The notes below the pieces were generated by a model. It saw only the letters and a program-made list of their open reading frames with translations. It was not told the origin of the DNA and searched no databases. Position numbers and translations under genes: made by a program. DNA of 64,000 nucleotides. Source: Actinomadura_E scrupuli. GTDB taxonomy: Bacteria > Actinomycetota > Actinomycetes > Streptosporangiales > Streptosporangiaceae. The stretch covers positions 124,001-188,000 of the forward strand of contig NZ_JBPCCU010000009.1 in assembly GCF_050971785.1 (NCBI RefSeq). The letters are read 5' to 3'. This document shows, piece by piece, positions 32,901 through 41,308 of this stretch (position 1 is the first letter of the stretch; the number at the start of each line of letters is the position of its first letter).

Positions 32901-32914
32901 TAGAACTTGTTCTC
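32901..32914. promoter_or_regulatory. KstR-type operator upstream of cholesterol oxidase
   Basis: TAGAACTTGTTCTC fits the KstR site TnnAACnnGTTnnA known from mycobacteria and Rhodococcus with one end-base change. It lies 26 bases before the cholesterol oxidase start. KstR is a TetR repressor released by cholesterol intermediates. Confidence 0.65.
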
Positions 32915-32940
32915 ATTCCGTCGAGAGTGAGGAACGTCAC

Positions 32941-34590
32941 ATGGGTGACCCCACCTTGCGTGGTAGCGCTTCCAAGGGCGTATCGCGCCGTGGATTCATC
33001 GCTGGAACTGGTTCTATCTTTGGAATGGGGGTCGTAGCCGCCGCAGGTCTCGCCACCGCAGCCCGGGCGGCCGCCGCCCCCACCGCCGCTCCGATCGACA
33101 ACGGGGCCCACGTCCCGGCCCTGGTGATCGGCACCGGGTACGGCGGCTCCGTCGCCGCGCTGCGCCTGGCTCAGGCGGGCGTCAACGTGCACATGATCGA
33201 GATGGGCATGGCCTGGGACACCCCCGGCTCGGACGGCAAGATCTTCGCCAACACCACCAGCCCGGACGCCCGCTCCTACTGGCTCCGTACCAAGACCAAG
33301 CAGCCCCTCAGCAACTTCCTCGGCTTCCCGATCGACAAGACCATCCCCAAGTACACCGGGATCCTCGACGCCGAGGAGTTCGGCGGCATCATCGTCTACC
33401 AGGGCCGCGGCGTCGGTGGCGGTTCGCTGGTCAACGGCGGCATGGCGGTCACCCCCAAGCGGGAGAACTTCGGCGCCATCCTCCCGTCGGTCAACGCCGA
33501 CGAGATGTACAACACCTACTACCCCCGCGCCAACGCCGCGCTCGGAGTCGGCACCATCGACCCGGTGTGGTTCGAGACCACCGACTGCTACCAGTACGCC
33601 CGGGTCGGCCGTAAGCACGCCCAGCGTTCCGGCTTCCCGTTCGTCTTCGTGCCCACCGTGTACGACTGGGACTACATGAAGCAGGAGGCGGCCGGGACCG
33701 TCCCCAAGTCGGCGCTGGCCGCCGAGATCCTCTACGGCAACAACTACGGCAAGAAGTCCCTGCAGAAGACCTACATCGCGCAGATCAAGGCGACCGGCAA
33801 GGTCACCATCTCGCCGCTGCACAAGGTCACCTCGGTCACCCCGGCGGCCGGTGGCGGCTACACGGTCGTCATCGACCAGATCAACACCACCGGCGACACC
33901 ACGACCACCAAGACCGTGACCGCGGACAAGGTGTTCTTCGCGGCCGGCAGCGTCGGTACCAGCAAGCTGCTGGTCAAGCTGAAGGCCACCGGCGCGCTGC
34001 CCAACCTGAACAGCGAGGTCGGCAAGGGCTGGGGCGACAACGGCAACGTCATGTGCGGCCGCGCCAACCACCTGTGGGACCCCACCGGTGCGCTCCAGTC
34101 GTCCATCCCCACGGGCGGCATCGACAACTGGGCCGCCGGCGGCGCGTTCGCCGAGGTCGCACCGCTGCCCACCGGGATCGAGACGTTCGCGTCGTTCTAT
34201 CTCACGATCACCAAGAACCCGAACCGCGCCACGTTCACCTGGAACGCCGCGACCGGCAAGGCCGACCTGAACTGGCAGACCGCCTGGAAGCAGCCGGCCA
34301 TCGACGCGGCCAAGACCATCTTCGACAAGATCAACGCCAAGGAGGGGACGATCTACCGGACCGATCTCTTCGGCACCTACAAGATCTGGGGCGACCACCT
34401 CACGTACCACCCGCTCGGCGGCGCGGTCCTCAACAAGGCCACCGACAACTACGGCCGCCTCCTCGGCTACTCCGGCCTGTACGTCATCGACGGCTCGCTG
34501 ATCCCCGGCAACACCAGTGTCAACCCGTTCGTCACCATCACGGCGCTCGCCGAACGGAACATCGAGAAGATCATCGCTACCGACCTGTAA
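32941..34590 (+). CDS. choA: Secreted cholesterol oxidase (GMC oxidoreductase)
   Basis: A 549-residue flavoenzyme with twin-arginine signal (SRRGFIAGTGSIFGMG, cleavage near ARA/AA). FAD site ALVIGTGYGGSVAALRLAQAG; YQGRGVGGGSLVNGGMAV; active region TYHPLGGAVLNKATDNYGRL, then VIDGSLIPGNTSVNPFVTI. These match class I cholesterol oxidases such as those of Streptomyces, with the catalytic His and Asn in HPLGG and NPFVTI. It oxidises and isomerises cholesterol to cholestenone outside the cell. GAGG precedes the ATG, and a KstR-type site lies upstream. Confidence 0.92.
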   Translation: MGDPTLRGSASKGVSRRGFIAGTGSIFGMGVVAAAGLATAARAAAAPTAAPIDNGAHVPALVIGTGYGGSVAALRLAQAGVNVHMIEMGMAWDTPGSDGKIFANTTSPDARSYWLRTKTKQPLSNFLGFPIDKTIPKYTGILDAEEFGGIIVYQGRGVGGGSLVNGGMAVTPKRENFGAILPSVNADEMYNTYYPRANAALGVGTIDPVWFETTDCYQYARVGRKHAQRSGFPFVFVPTVYDWDYMKQEAAGTVPKSALAAEILYGNNYGKKSLQKTYIAQIKATGKVTISPLHKVTSVTPAAGGGYTVVIDQINTTGDTTTTKTVTADKVFFAAGSVGTSKLLVKLKATGALPNLNSEVGKGWGDNGNVMCGRANHLWDPTGALQSSIPTGGIDNWAAGGAFAEVAPLPTGIETFASFYLTITKNPNRATFTWNAATGKADLNWQTAWKQPAIDAAKTIFDKINAKEGTIYRTDLFGTYKIWGDHLTYHPLGGAVLNKATDNYGRLLGYSGLYVIDGSLIPGNTSVNPFVTITALAERNIEKIIATDL

Positions 34591-34605
34591 TGACGGTCTG
34601 ATGTG

Positions 34606-34617
34606 GTGGCCGGCCAC
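34606..34617. terminator. Palindrome after cholesterol oxidase
   Basis: GTGGCCGGCCAC, a perfect 12-base palindrome 16 bases after the stop. It may help end transcription; without a loop it is a weak candidate. Confidence 0.3.
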
Positions 34618-34644
34618 GGGCGCGTGTGGCCGGACTCCCCACGT

Positions 34645-34670
34645 AAGCACGCATCGCAAGCACGCATCGC
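34645..34670. repeat. Two tandem 13-base repeats
   Basis: AAGCACGCATCGC occurs at 34645-34657 and again at 34658-34670, with a partial third copy. It lies between convergent genes; no function is evident. Confidence 0.55.
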
Positions 34671-34754
34671 AGGCACGGACGGACGCTGCTCGAGGTGGTC
34701 CTCGCAGCCGGTGTGCTCTCACCACCGATCCGTCCGAGGGTGACCACGCGGACG

Positions 34755-36200
34755 TCAACCCCGGTAGGCCTCCAGCAGTTTCAGCCAGACCTCGCTGATC
34801 GTCGGGAAGCACGGGACGGCGTGCCACAGCCGGTCGACGGGGACTTGGCCGGCGACGGCGACGGTGGCGGAGTGGAGCAGCTCGGCGACGCCCGGGCCGA
34901 CGAACGTGACACCCAGCAGGTGACCGTGGTCGAGGTCGACCACCATCCGGGCCCGGCCCCGGTAGCCGTCGGCGTAGAGGTTCGCCCCGGGGACCCGGCC
35001 GAGCTCGACGTCGACCGCCCGTACCCGGTGCCCGGCCCGCTCGGCCTCGGCGGCGGAGAGGCCGACCGCGGCGGCCTCCGGATCACAGAAGAAGACCTGC
35101 GGCACCGCGTGGGAGTCGGCCGTGGTGGCGTGGGCGCCCCAGGGCGCGGTGTCCAGTGGCCGCCCGGTGGCGCGGGCTCCGATGGCGCTGCCCGCGACCC
35201 GCGCCTGGTACTTGCCCTGGTGCGTGAGGAGGGCCCGGTGGTTGACGTCGCCCGCCGCGTACAGCCAGCCGTCGTCGATGGCACGCACCCGGCAGGTGTC
35301 GTCGACCTCGAGCCAGGACCCGGGGGTGAGGCCCACCGTGTCGAGGCCGATGTCGTCGGTGAGCGGCTCCCTGCCGGTGGCGAACAGCACCTCGTCGGCT
35401 TCCAGCTCATCGCCGTCGTCCAGCAGCAGGGTGACCGGCCCGGTGCCGCCCGGGCGGCGCAGCCCGGTGACGGAGACGCCGACGCGTACGTCGACTCCGG
35501 CCTCGGCGAGCCCGAGGGCGACCAGTTCACCGGCGAAGGGCTCCATCCGTTCCAGCAGGCCGTTGCGGGCCAGCAGGGTGACCGAGGCGCCCAGGCCCTG
35601 CCACGCACTGGACATCTCCACGCCGACACCGCCGCCGCCGACGACGGCGAGCCGCCCGGGTACGGCGCTCGCGCCGGTGGCCTCGCGGTTGGTCCAGGGA
35701 CGGGCCTCGGCGATACCGGGCAGGTCGGGCATCGCGGTCCGGCTGCCGGTGCAGACGGCCACCGCGTGCCGGGCGGTGAGCATCACCTGCCCGCCCTCGG
35801 GGATCTGGACGGCGACCCGGCGCGGACCGTCCAGCCGCCCGTGGCCGCGGATCAGCTGGGCGCCGATGCTCTTCAGCCAGTCGGCCTGCCCGTCGTCCCG
35901 CCAGCCGCCGACGAAGCCGTCGCGGCGCGCCAGCGCGGCGGCCGCGTCGAGCGGCCCGGTGACCGCCTGCCGCGCGCCACCGACCCGGCGGGCGTCCGCG
36001 ACGGCGACGACCGGCCGCAACAGCGCCTTGCTGGGGATGCACGCCCAGAAGGAGCATTCGCCGCCGACGAGTTCGCTCTCCACCACCGCGACGCCGAGTC
36101 CGGCGGCGGCGGCCCGGTCGGCGACGTTCTGGCCGACCGGGCCCGCGCCGATGACCACGACGTCATAGATGTCCGGGGCTCCGCCCGCCGTTCCACCCAT
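34755..36200 (-). CDS. Pyridine nucleotide-disulfide oxidoreductase (Lpd/MerA-like)
   Basis: A 481-residue flavoprotein. VVVIGAGPVGQNVADRAAAAG binds FAD; the redox pair lies in GECSFWACIPSKALLRP (CxxxxC; usual spacing). RLAVVGGGGVGVEMSSAWQGLG binds NAD(P)H; LYAAGDVNHRALLTHQGKYQA closes the FAD site. The C-terminus has AVPCFPTISEVWLKLLEA where lipoamide dehydrogenase has HPTLSE: the catalytic His is Phe. So it is probably not a true Lpd; MerA-like or another disulfide reductase is possible. GGGAG seven bases before ATG 36200. Substrate unknown. Confidence 0.78.
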   Translation of the reverse strand: MGGTAGGAPDIYDVVVIGAGPVGQNVADRAAAAGLGVAVVESELVGGECSFWACIPSKALLRPVVAVADARRVGGARQAVTGPLDAAAALARRDGFVGGWRDDGQADWLKSIGAQLIRGHGRLDGPRRVAVQIPEGGQVMLTARHAVAVCTGSRTAMPDLPGIAEARPWTNREATGASAVPGRLAVVGGGGVGVEMSSAWQGLGASVTLLARNGLLERMEPFAGELVALGLAEAGVDVRVGVSVTGLRRPGGTGPVTLLLDDGDELEADEVLFATGREPLTDDIGLDTVGLTPGSWLEVDDTCRVRAIDDGWLYAAGDVNHRALLTHQGKYQARVAGSAIGARATGRPLDTAPWGAHATTADSHAVPQVFFCDPEAAAVGLSAAEAERAGHRVRAVDVELGRVPGANLYADGYRGRARMVVDLDHGHLLGVTFVGPGVAELLHSATVAVAGQVPVDRLWHAVPCFPTISEVWLKLLEAYRG

Positions 36201-36506
36201 GGCCCGCTCCCATCCCCCCGCAGTAAGGCGCAGGCCCAGACGCGACCCCGAGCCCTCATGATCGACACACGGATCCGAGGTGCCACCGATCGCGTCCCCC
36301 CGCACCCCGGACACGCCGTACCTGCCCGAACCTGGCCGCGATCACACGCACACCGAGGCGTACTCCTCGTGCGGGGACACCGTCATCTCACGCGGCACGG
36401 AATCCCGTCGCCGTCGCCTCTCGTCATCGGCTACACCTCCGACGCTACGATCGGTCACCACCGGCGACCGAGGGGGCTCCGCCGGGAAGGGCGCGCCGGA
36501 GCGGCG
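36201..36506. other. Intergenic region without recognised gene
   Basis: About 306 bases between the divergent end of the oxidoreductase and the 3-prime end of the DoxX gene. Reading frames here have no ribosome sites and shadow-like composition. It probably holds the oxidoreductase promoter; no clear operator was seen. Confidence 0.5.
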
Positions 36507-36878
36507 TCACATGGACAGCGCGAGGGTGACGACGGCCGCGATGGCCACCACGGCCAGCACGATCGGCGCCATCGCGGGGCCGCGCAGCTTGGCGTCGGCG
36601 TAGTCGCCCGACTTGGCGTGGAAGCCGATCGCGCCGAGCATGAGGACGGCGAAGCCCGCCGCGGCGGCGATCCCGAGCGGCTGCCAGAACAGTCCGATGA
36701 CCAGGCCGATCGTGGCGGCCACCTCGGCCAGGCCGATGAAGCGGACCAGACCCTCGCTCAGGCCCATGTGCTGCTGGAGCTGTACGGGAACGTCCCCCTT
36801 GAGCAGCACCTTCGGCACACCCGCGCCGGCCGCGGCGACGGCCAGCACGATGCTGAGGATGGCGGCAGCGATGAACAT
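36507..36878 (-). CDS. DoxX-family membrane protein
   Basis: A 123-residue protein with four hydrophobic segments (about residues 1-18, 50-67, 70-88, 102-121) and the family pattern AGAGVPKVLLKG, VRFIGLAEVAATIGLVIG, then FHAKSGDYADAKLRGPAMAP. DoxX proteins are often linked to redox or sulfur handling, but this branch is not characterised. A disulfide reductase lies next to it in the same direction. Two palindromes stand upstream. Confidence 0.75.
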   Translation of the reverse strand: MFIAAAILSIVLAVAAAGAGVPKVLLKGDVPVQLQQHMGLSEGLVRFIGLAEVAATIGLVIGLFWQPLGIAAAAGFAVLMLGAIGFHAKSGDYADAKLRGPAMAPIVLAVVAIAAVVTLALSM

Positions 36879-36940
36879 GTCGTTGATCCTTTCGACTGCG
36901 GCACCTGAACGGCCGTACCCGGGATTGTTGAAGCTTAAAA

Positions 36941-36973
36941 GTAAAGCTACGACTTTTACGTTGACACGTCAAC
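36941..36973. promoter_or_regulatory. Inverted repeats upstream of doxX
   Basis: GTAAA(36941)...TTTAC(36955) and directly after it GTTGAC-AC-GTCAAC (36960-36973), both in an AT-rich island between the doxX and kinase starts. The second is a perfect 14-base palindrome typical of a repressor site, about 80 bases upstream of doxX and 50 upstream of the kinase. Confidence 0.5.
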
Positions 36974-37023
36974 TTTTTCCCGGGGGCGGGCGGGAAGTGC
37001 TTCGCCCGTGCCGGTGAGCGTGG

Positions 37024-38619
37024 ATGAGTAGGATCACCAACGCGATGAATGGGGACGATCGCGTACTGGCCGGGCGGTACCGCATTGCCGCGCCTCTCGG
37101 CACCGGTGGCATGGGCACCGTCTGGCGGGCCCGTGACGAGCTCCTCGGCCGCGACGTGGCGGTCAAGGAGGTGGTGTTCCCGCCCGAGCTCACCGCCGCC
37201 GAACGCGCGACGGCCGGTGAACGGGCCCGTCGTGAGGCGCGCGCCGCGGCCCTGCTGGACCATCCGTCGATCATCACGGTGCACGACGTGGTCGAGGAGG
37301 ACGACCGGCCCTGGATCGTGATGGAGCTCGTGGCCGGGCCGTCCCTGGCCCAGGCGATCGCGGAGCGTGGACCGCTCCCCTTCCGTACGGTGGCCGGGAT
37401 CGGCGCCGAACTCGCCTCGGCGCTCGGGGCCGCGCACGCCCAGGGCGTACTGCACCGTGACGTCAAGCCGGGCAACGTCCTGCTCGCCGACGACGGCCGG
37501 GTGATCCTCACCGACTTCGGCATCGCCACCGTGGCGGGTGATCCGTCGATCACCAGGACGGGCACGCTGATCGGCTCCCCGGGATACACCGCCCCGGAAC
37601 GGCTGCGCGAGGAGCCGGCCGGCCCCGCCGCCGACCTGTGGTCCCTGGGGGCCACGCTGTACGCGGCGGTGGAGGGCGCTCCGCCGTTCGAGCGCGACGG
37701 GCCGATGGCGGCGCTGAGCGCGGTGCTGACCGAGGAGCCGCCGCCACCCCGCCGCGCGGCCTCGCTGGCGCCGCTGATCTGGTACCTGCTGCGCAAGGAC
37801 CCGGACGAGCGGCTGCCGGCGGGCACGGCCGAACAGGTTCTGCGCCGGGTCGCCGCCGGCCATCCGTCCGGGTTGCACGGCGCGCCGCCCGGACCCGCCG
37901 CCCGCCGGCCCCGGGAGCGCCGTGGTCGCCCGGCGTGGCTCGCCGCCGTGGCCGCGGTCATCCTGCTCGGCGGCGTCGCGCTCGGGGTCGCGCTGTGGCC
38001 GGACGACACGGCCCGCCGCCCGGCCGCTACCTCCGGGTCATCCGCGACCTCCGGGCCACCGGCGACCTCCGGGCCACCGGCGACCCCGGGGCCAGGCACC
38101 GCCCGGCCCGGTGGCACGGCCGCGCCCGTCGACTACTGCGCGCTGCTCGGCGACGCCCAGGCCAGGCGGCTGGTGCCCGGCGCGGGCCGGGCCCGGCCCG
38201 ACCCCGACTACCCGGGGACCTGCTACTGGGCGCGACCCGGGCGCGGCCTGACGCTGGCCCCCGGCAACGGCTCCGAGAAGGCCGAGTCGCCGATCGAGGC
38301 GCACAACGCCTTCGTCAGCACGCGCAACGCCGAGCGCCTCGCCCCGGGAGGCCTCGTGGTCTGGGGCTGGGACGAGATCGGCGTGCCGCACGCGCGAGCC
38401 AGCAAGGGCACCGTGCGCGAGGTGCGCGGCCTGGGCGAGGAGGCGTTCGCCTACGAGGAGACAGGCACGTCGGTGCCGGTGGACAAGGCGTACGTGGTCT
38501 TCCGGGTGGGCCACCGGGTGGTGGAGGTCGGTTACGTCTACCGGCGCGGCGCGGCCCGCCCCGAAGGCGCGCTGCAGGCCGCCCGGCCGATCGCGCGGGC
38601 CCTGGCGGCACGCCGATGA
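37024..38619 (+). CDS. Transmembrane Ser/Thr protein kinase with DUF3558-like sensor
   Basis: A 531-residue kinase. Kinase domain about 17-275: LGTGGMGTVWRARDE, lysine in DVAVKEVVF, HRDVKPGNVLL, LTDFGIATVAG, and GSPGYTAPERL. A transmembrane helix lies at about 306-325, then a stalk with the repeat SATSGPPATSGPPATPG. The outer part carries paired Cys (DYCALLGDAQARRLV, GTCYWARPG) as in DUF3558. The chain senses outside and phosphorylates inside, substrates unknown. ATG 37024 has little ribosome signal; 37045 is an option. Its stop overlaps the next kinase start. Confidence 0.88.
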   Translation: MSRITNAMNGDDRVLAGRYRIAAPLGTGGMGTVWRARDELLGRDVAVKEVVFPPELTAAERATAGERARREARAAALLDHPSIITVHDVVEEDDRPWIVMELVAGPSLAQAIAERGPLPFRTVAGIGAELASALGAAHAQGVLHRDVKPGNVLLADDGRVILTDFGIATVAGDPSITRTGTLIGSPGYTAPERLREEPAGPAADLWSLGATLYAAVEGAPPFERDGPMAALSAVLTEEPPPPRRAASLAPLIWYLLRKDPDERLPAGTAEQVLRRVAAGHPSGLHGAPPGPAARRPRERRGRPAWLAAVAAVILLGGVALGVALWPDDTARRPAATSGSSATSGPPATSGPPATPGPGTARPGGTAAPVDYCALLGDAQARRLVPGAGRARPDPDYPGTCYWARPGRGLTLAPGNGSEKAESPIEAHNAFVSTRNAERLAPGGLVVWGWDEIGVPHARASKGTVREVRGLGEEAFAYEETGTSVPVDKAYVVFRVGHRVVEVGYVYRRGAARPEGALQAARPIARALAARR

Positions 38620-40172
38620 CCGTCACCGTGGCCGGTCGCTACCGGCTGGTCGAACGGCTCGGCCAGGGCGCCATGGGCGTCGTCTGGCGCGCCCGCGACC
38701 AGGTGCTCGGCCGCGACGTGGCGGTCAAGGAACTGCTGCTGCCCGCCGAACTCGACGCGGCCAGGCGCGCCGCCGCCGCGGCCCGGGTGCTGCGGGAGGC
38801 CCGCGCCGCCGCCGCGCTGCGGCACCCCGCGATCGTACGGGTGCACGACGTCGCGGAGCAGGACGGGCGGCCGTGGATCGTCATGGAGTTGCTGGCCGGC
38901 CGGTCCCTGGAGCAGGAGCAGCCGATGGCCCCCGGCCGTGCCGCGCGGATCGGGCTCGACGTGCTCGCCGCGCTGCGCGCCGCGCACGAGCGGGGGGTGC
39001 TGCACCGGGACGTCAAGCCCGCCAACGTCTTCCTGCGCGATGACGGCCGCGCGGTCCTGACCGACTTCGGCATAGCCACGCTGGAGGGGGACGTCTCGCT
39101 CACCCGCACGGGCGCCCTGATCGGGACGCCCGCCTACATGGCGCCCGAGCACGCCCGTGGCGAGACCGGCGGCCCGCCCGCCGACCTGTGGTCGCTCGGC
39201 GCCACGTTGTACGCGCTCGTCGAGGGGCGCACGCCGTTCGCGCGCACCACGGTGATGGGCACGCTCAGTGCCGTGCTCACCGAGCAGCCGGACCCGCCGC
39301 TGCGGGCCGGCCCGCTGACCGGCACCCTGCTGGCGCTGCTCGCCAAGGACCCGGCCGTACGGCTCAACGCGCAGGGCGCCGAAGCCGGGCTGCGCGCGGT
39401 GGCCGACGGGTCGGTGCCACCCGGTCCGGTCCCGCCCGTCCCCGCCGGCAGCCGTCCTGGCGGCCCGGCGCGATCGGCCGCGCGGGCGGACCCGCGCACG
39501 CTGCCGTTGCGGCGTCGCCGCCGGCTTCCGATCGTCGCGGCGGCTGCCGCCGTGGGCGTGGCCGGTGCCGTGGTGACCGTGGTGGTGTACGCAGGCGGGG
39601 GCGGTGGCGGGGAGCCGGTCCGGACGCCGACCGCCGCGCCCACGGGGGCGCCGAGAAGCGCACCCGCCAGCGCCGCCGCCGCGCGCTTCGCCGTCCGGCC
39701 GAAGGCCTGCAACCTGCTCACCGCGGAGCAGGCGGGCCGGTTCGTGCCGAGTGCGCTGATCAACGCGTCCGCCGACACCGAGCGCGACGAATGCACCTGG
39801 CAGACGCTCACCTACCCGCCGACCGGCCCGCAGTACGCCCTGTCGGTCGCCGTACGGGCCGTACCGCCCGGCACGGTGCCACCGGTGCAGGCGGCGCACG
39901 GCACGTTCGCCGCGGAGCGGGCGCGTGCCGCACCGAGCGGTGGCTCGTCGGTGCCGGAGGCCCCGTTCGAGGACCTGACCGGGGTGGGAGACGAGGCGTA
40001 CCTGACCGAGTCACCGGCGAAGGACGGCGGACGGGCGGAGGTGCACCTGCGGGTGAGCAACGTGCTCGTCGACATCGTCTACCGGGCCGACCACGCTCCC
40101 GGCAGGGCCGTGCGGTGGCGCGCCGGCGCCGTCGCGAACGCCCGGCGGGTCGTCGCCGCGCTGCCGCGCTGA
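38616..40172 (+). CDS. Second transmembrane Ser/Thr protein kinase with DUF3558-like sensor
   Basis: A 518-residue kinase from ATG 38616, overlapping the first as ATGA. Kinase domain about 8-265: LGQGAMGVVWRARDQ, DVAVKELLL, HRDVKPANVFL, LTDFGIATLEG, GTPAYMAPEHA. Transmembrane helix at about 303-325. The outer part has KACNLLTAEQAGRFVPSAL and DECTWQTLTYPPTG, the Cys pattern of DUF3558 again. Close similarity to the upstream kinase shows a tandem duplication with divergence of the sensor. The pair may form a hetero-complex. Confidence 0.87.
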   Translation: MTVTVAGRYRLVERLGQGAMGVVWRARDQVLGRDVAVKELLLPAELDAARRAAAAARVLREARAAAALRHPAIVRVHDVAEQDGRPWIVMELLAGRSLEQEQPMAPGRAARIGLDVLAALRAAHERGVLHRDVKPANVFLRDDGRAVLTDFGIATLEGDVSLTRTGALIGTPAYMAPEHARGETGGPPADLWSLGATLYALVEGRTPFARTTVMGTLSAVLTEQPDPPLRAGPLTGTLLALLAKDPAVRLNAQGAEAGLRAVADGSVPPGPVPPVPAGSRPGGPARSAARADPRTLPLRRRRRLPIVAAAAAVGVAGAVVTVVVYAGGGGGGEPVRTPTAAPTGAPRSAPASAAAARFAVRPKACNLLTAEQAGRFVPSALINASADTERDECTWQTLTYPPTGPQYALSVAVRAVPPGTVPPVQAAHGTFAAERARAAPSGGSSVPEAPFEDLTGVGDEAYLTESPAKDGGRAEVHLRVSNVLVDIVYRADHAPGRAVRWRAGAVANARRVVAALPR

Positions 40173-40331
40173 GAGTACGCGTCACGCCGCCGTACCGGGC
40201 GGGCGCACCCTGCCGATCGTGCGCGCCACGTCGGGCGGGCCCCTTGCCGTGCGGGCGCCTTGCCGGGCGGGCGGCGGTGAGCGGTGCCGCCCGGCCCGGA
40301 TCTGTCACGATCGAGCAAAACGGCGGCCGAA

Positions 40332-40347
40332 GATGTGGCCGCACATC
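40332..40347. promoter_or_regulatory. Inverted repeat before the secreted protein gene
   Basis: GATGTG-GCCG-CACATC lies about 90 bases before the ATG at 40434. Candidate operator or hairpin. Confidence 0.35.
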
Positions 40348-40433
40348 ATTGATCATGCTGCGAGCGCGCGATTAGCCTGGCGCGGCCTCTCCTCCGGACC
40401 GCCGGCTGAGGAGCATCCCACCCCGGAGGATCC

Positions 40434-41189
40434 ATGAAGCCCTTCCTCAGCCGTGCCCGTCTCGTCTCCGGGCTCGCCGCCACCGCCGTCGCCGCCTCCG
40501 TGCTCGCCGGCCCGGCGACCGCGCACGCCGACACCGCGTTCGTGCCCAGCGCGGCCGACTTCGAGAACTGCCCGGCGCTTCCCGCGGGAGCCGCCCGGCT
40601 GCTGTGGAACTGCGTCTCGGTCACCCTGGCCGCCGGCACGATCAAACTCGGCTCGCTGAACCAGACCCTGAGCAGCCCCATCCAGCTCAACGTCGCCGTC
40701 GGCCCGCAGAACGGCAAGCTCACCACCATCACCGGCGACCTCGGCGGCGGCCCGCCGATGCAGGTCCCCACCGGCATCGACTTCCCCGGGTTGGACTCGG
40801 TCGGCATCCAGGTCCAGCAGGCCGGTGACCTGCAGAGCGACGGCCTCCTCCCCACCGCCATCCCGATCAAGGTCAAGGTCATCCAGCCGCTGCTCGGCAA
40901 CAACTGCTCGATCGGCACCAACGCCGCGCCGATCACCATCCGCCCGGTCGTCTCCAACCTCCGGGCGCAACTGCTCGCCGGCGCCCCGGTCATCCGCGCC
41001 GACGTGTCGGACTCGACGTTCGCGATCCCCGGCGCCTCGGGTTGCGGCCTGCTGACCGGGCTCGTCAACAGCGTCGTCGGGCTGCCCAGCGCGAGCGGGA
41101 AGAACTCGGCCACCCTCGACACCATCGTCCAGGTGCGCAACTACGCGCTCGGCAACATCACCACGAAGGTGGCCGCCGGCCTGACGTGA
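40434..41189 (+). CDS. Secreted protein of unknown function
   Basis: A 251-residue protein with a Sec signal (LVSGLAATAVAASVLAGPATAHA, cut near residue 32). The mature part is beta-rich with four Cys (FENCPALPAG, LLWNCVSVTLAAG, NNCSIGTN, SGCGLLTGL), likely two disulfides. It contains TLSSPIQLNVAVGPQNGK and ends with NYALGNITTKVAAGLT. I recognise no family. GGAGGATCC stands before the ATG. Confidence 0.72.
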   Translation: MKPFLSRARLVSGLAATAVAASVLAGPATAHADTAFVPSAADFENCPALPAGAARLLWNCVSVTLAAGTIKLGSLNQTLSSPIQLNVAVGPQNGKLTTITGDLGGGPPMQVPTGIDFPGLDSVGIQVQQAGDLQSDGLLPTAIPIKVKVIQPLLGNNCSIGTNAAPITIRPVVSNLRAQLLAGAPVIRADVSDSTFAIPGASGCGLLTGLVNSVVGLPSASGKNSATLDTIVQVRNYALGNITTKVAAGLT

Positions 41190-41261
41190 TCCGGGCGCAC
41201 CTCACGGCTCTGCGCCCGGGCCTTCGCCCTCGCCCTGGCCAGTGATCTCCAGGGAGATCGC

Positions 41262-41289
41262 TTGACATAGGCAATATATTGCCTAAGCT
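41262..41289 (+). promoter_or_regulatory. Promoter with an 18-base perfect palindrome in the spacer
   Basis: TTGACA at 41262-41267, then TAGGCAATATATTGCCTA (41268-41285), a perfect palindrome, overlapping a TAAGCT -10 at 41284-41289 (16-base spacer). A repressor bound there would block RNA polymerase. The glycosyltransferase starts 20 bases further on. Confidence 0.75.
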
Positions 41290-41308
41290 CGGGCGTGAGG
41301 TGATGTGC

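Noticed and set aside
41262..41289. FNR/ArnR-type site
   Set aside because: The palindrome has the right size for many regulators but lacks TTGAT-type half-sites; it is left unnamed.
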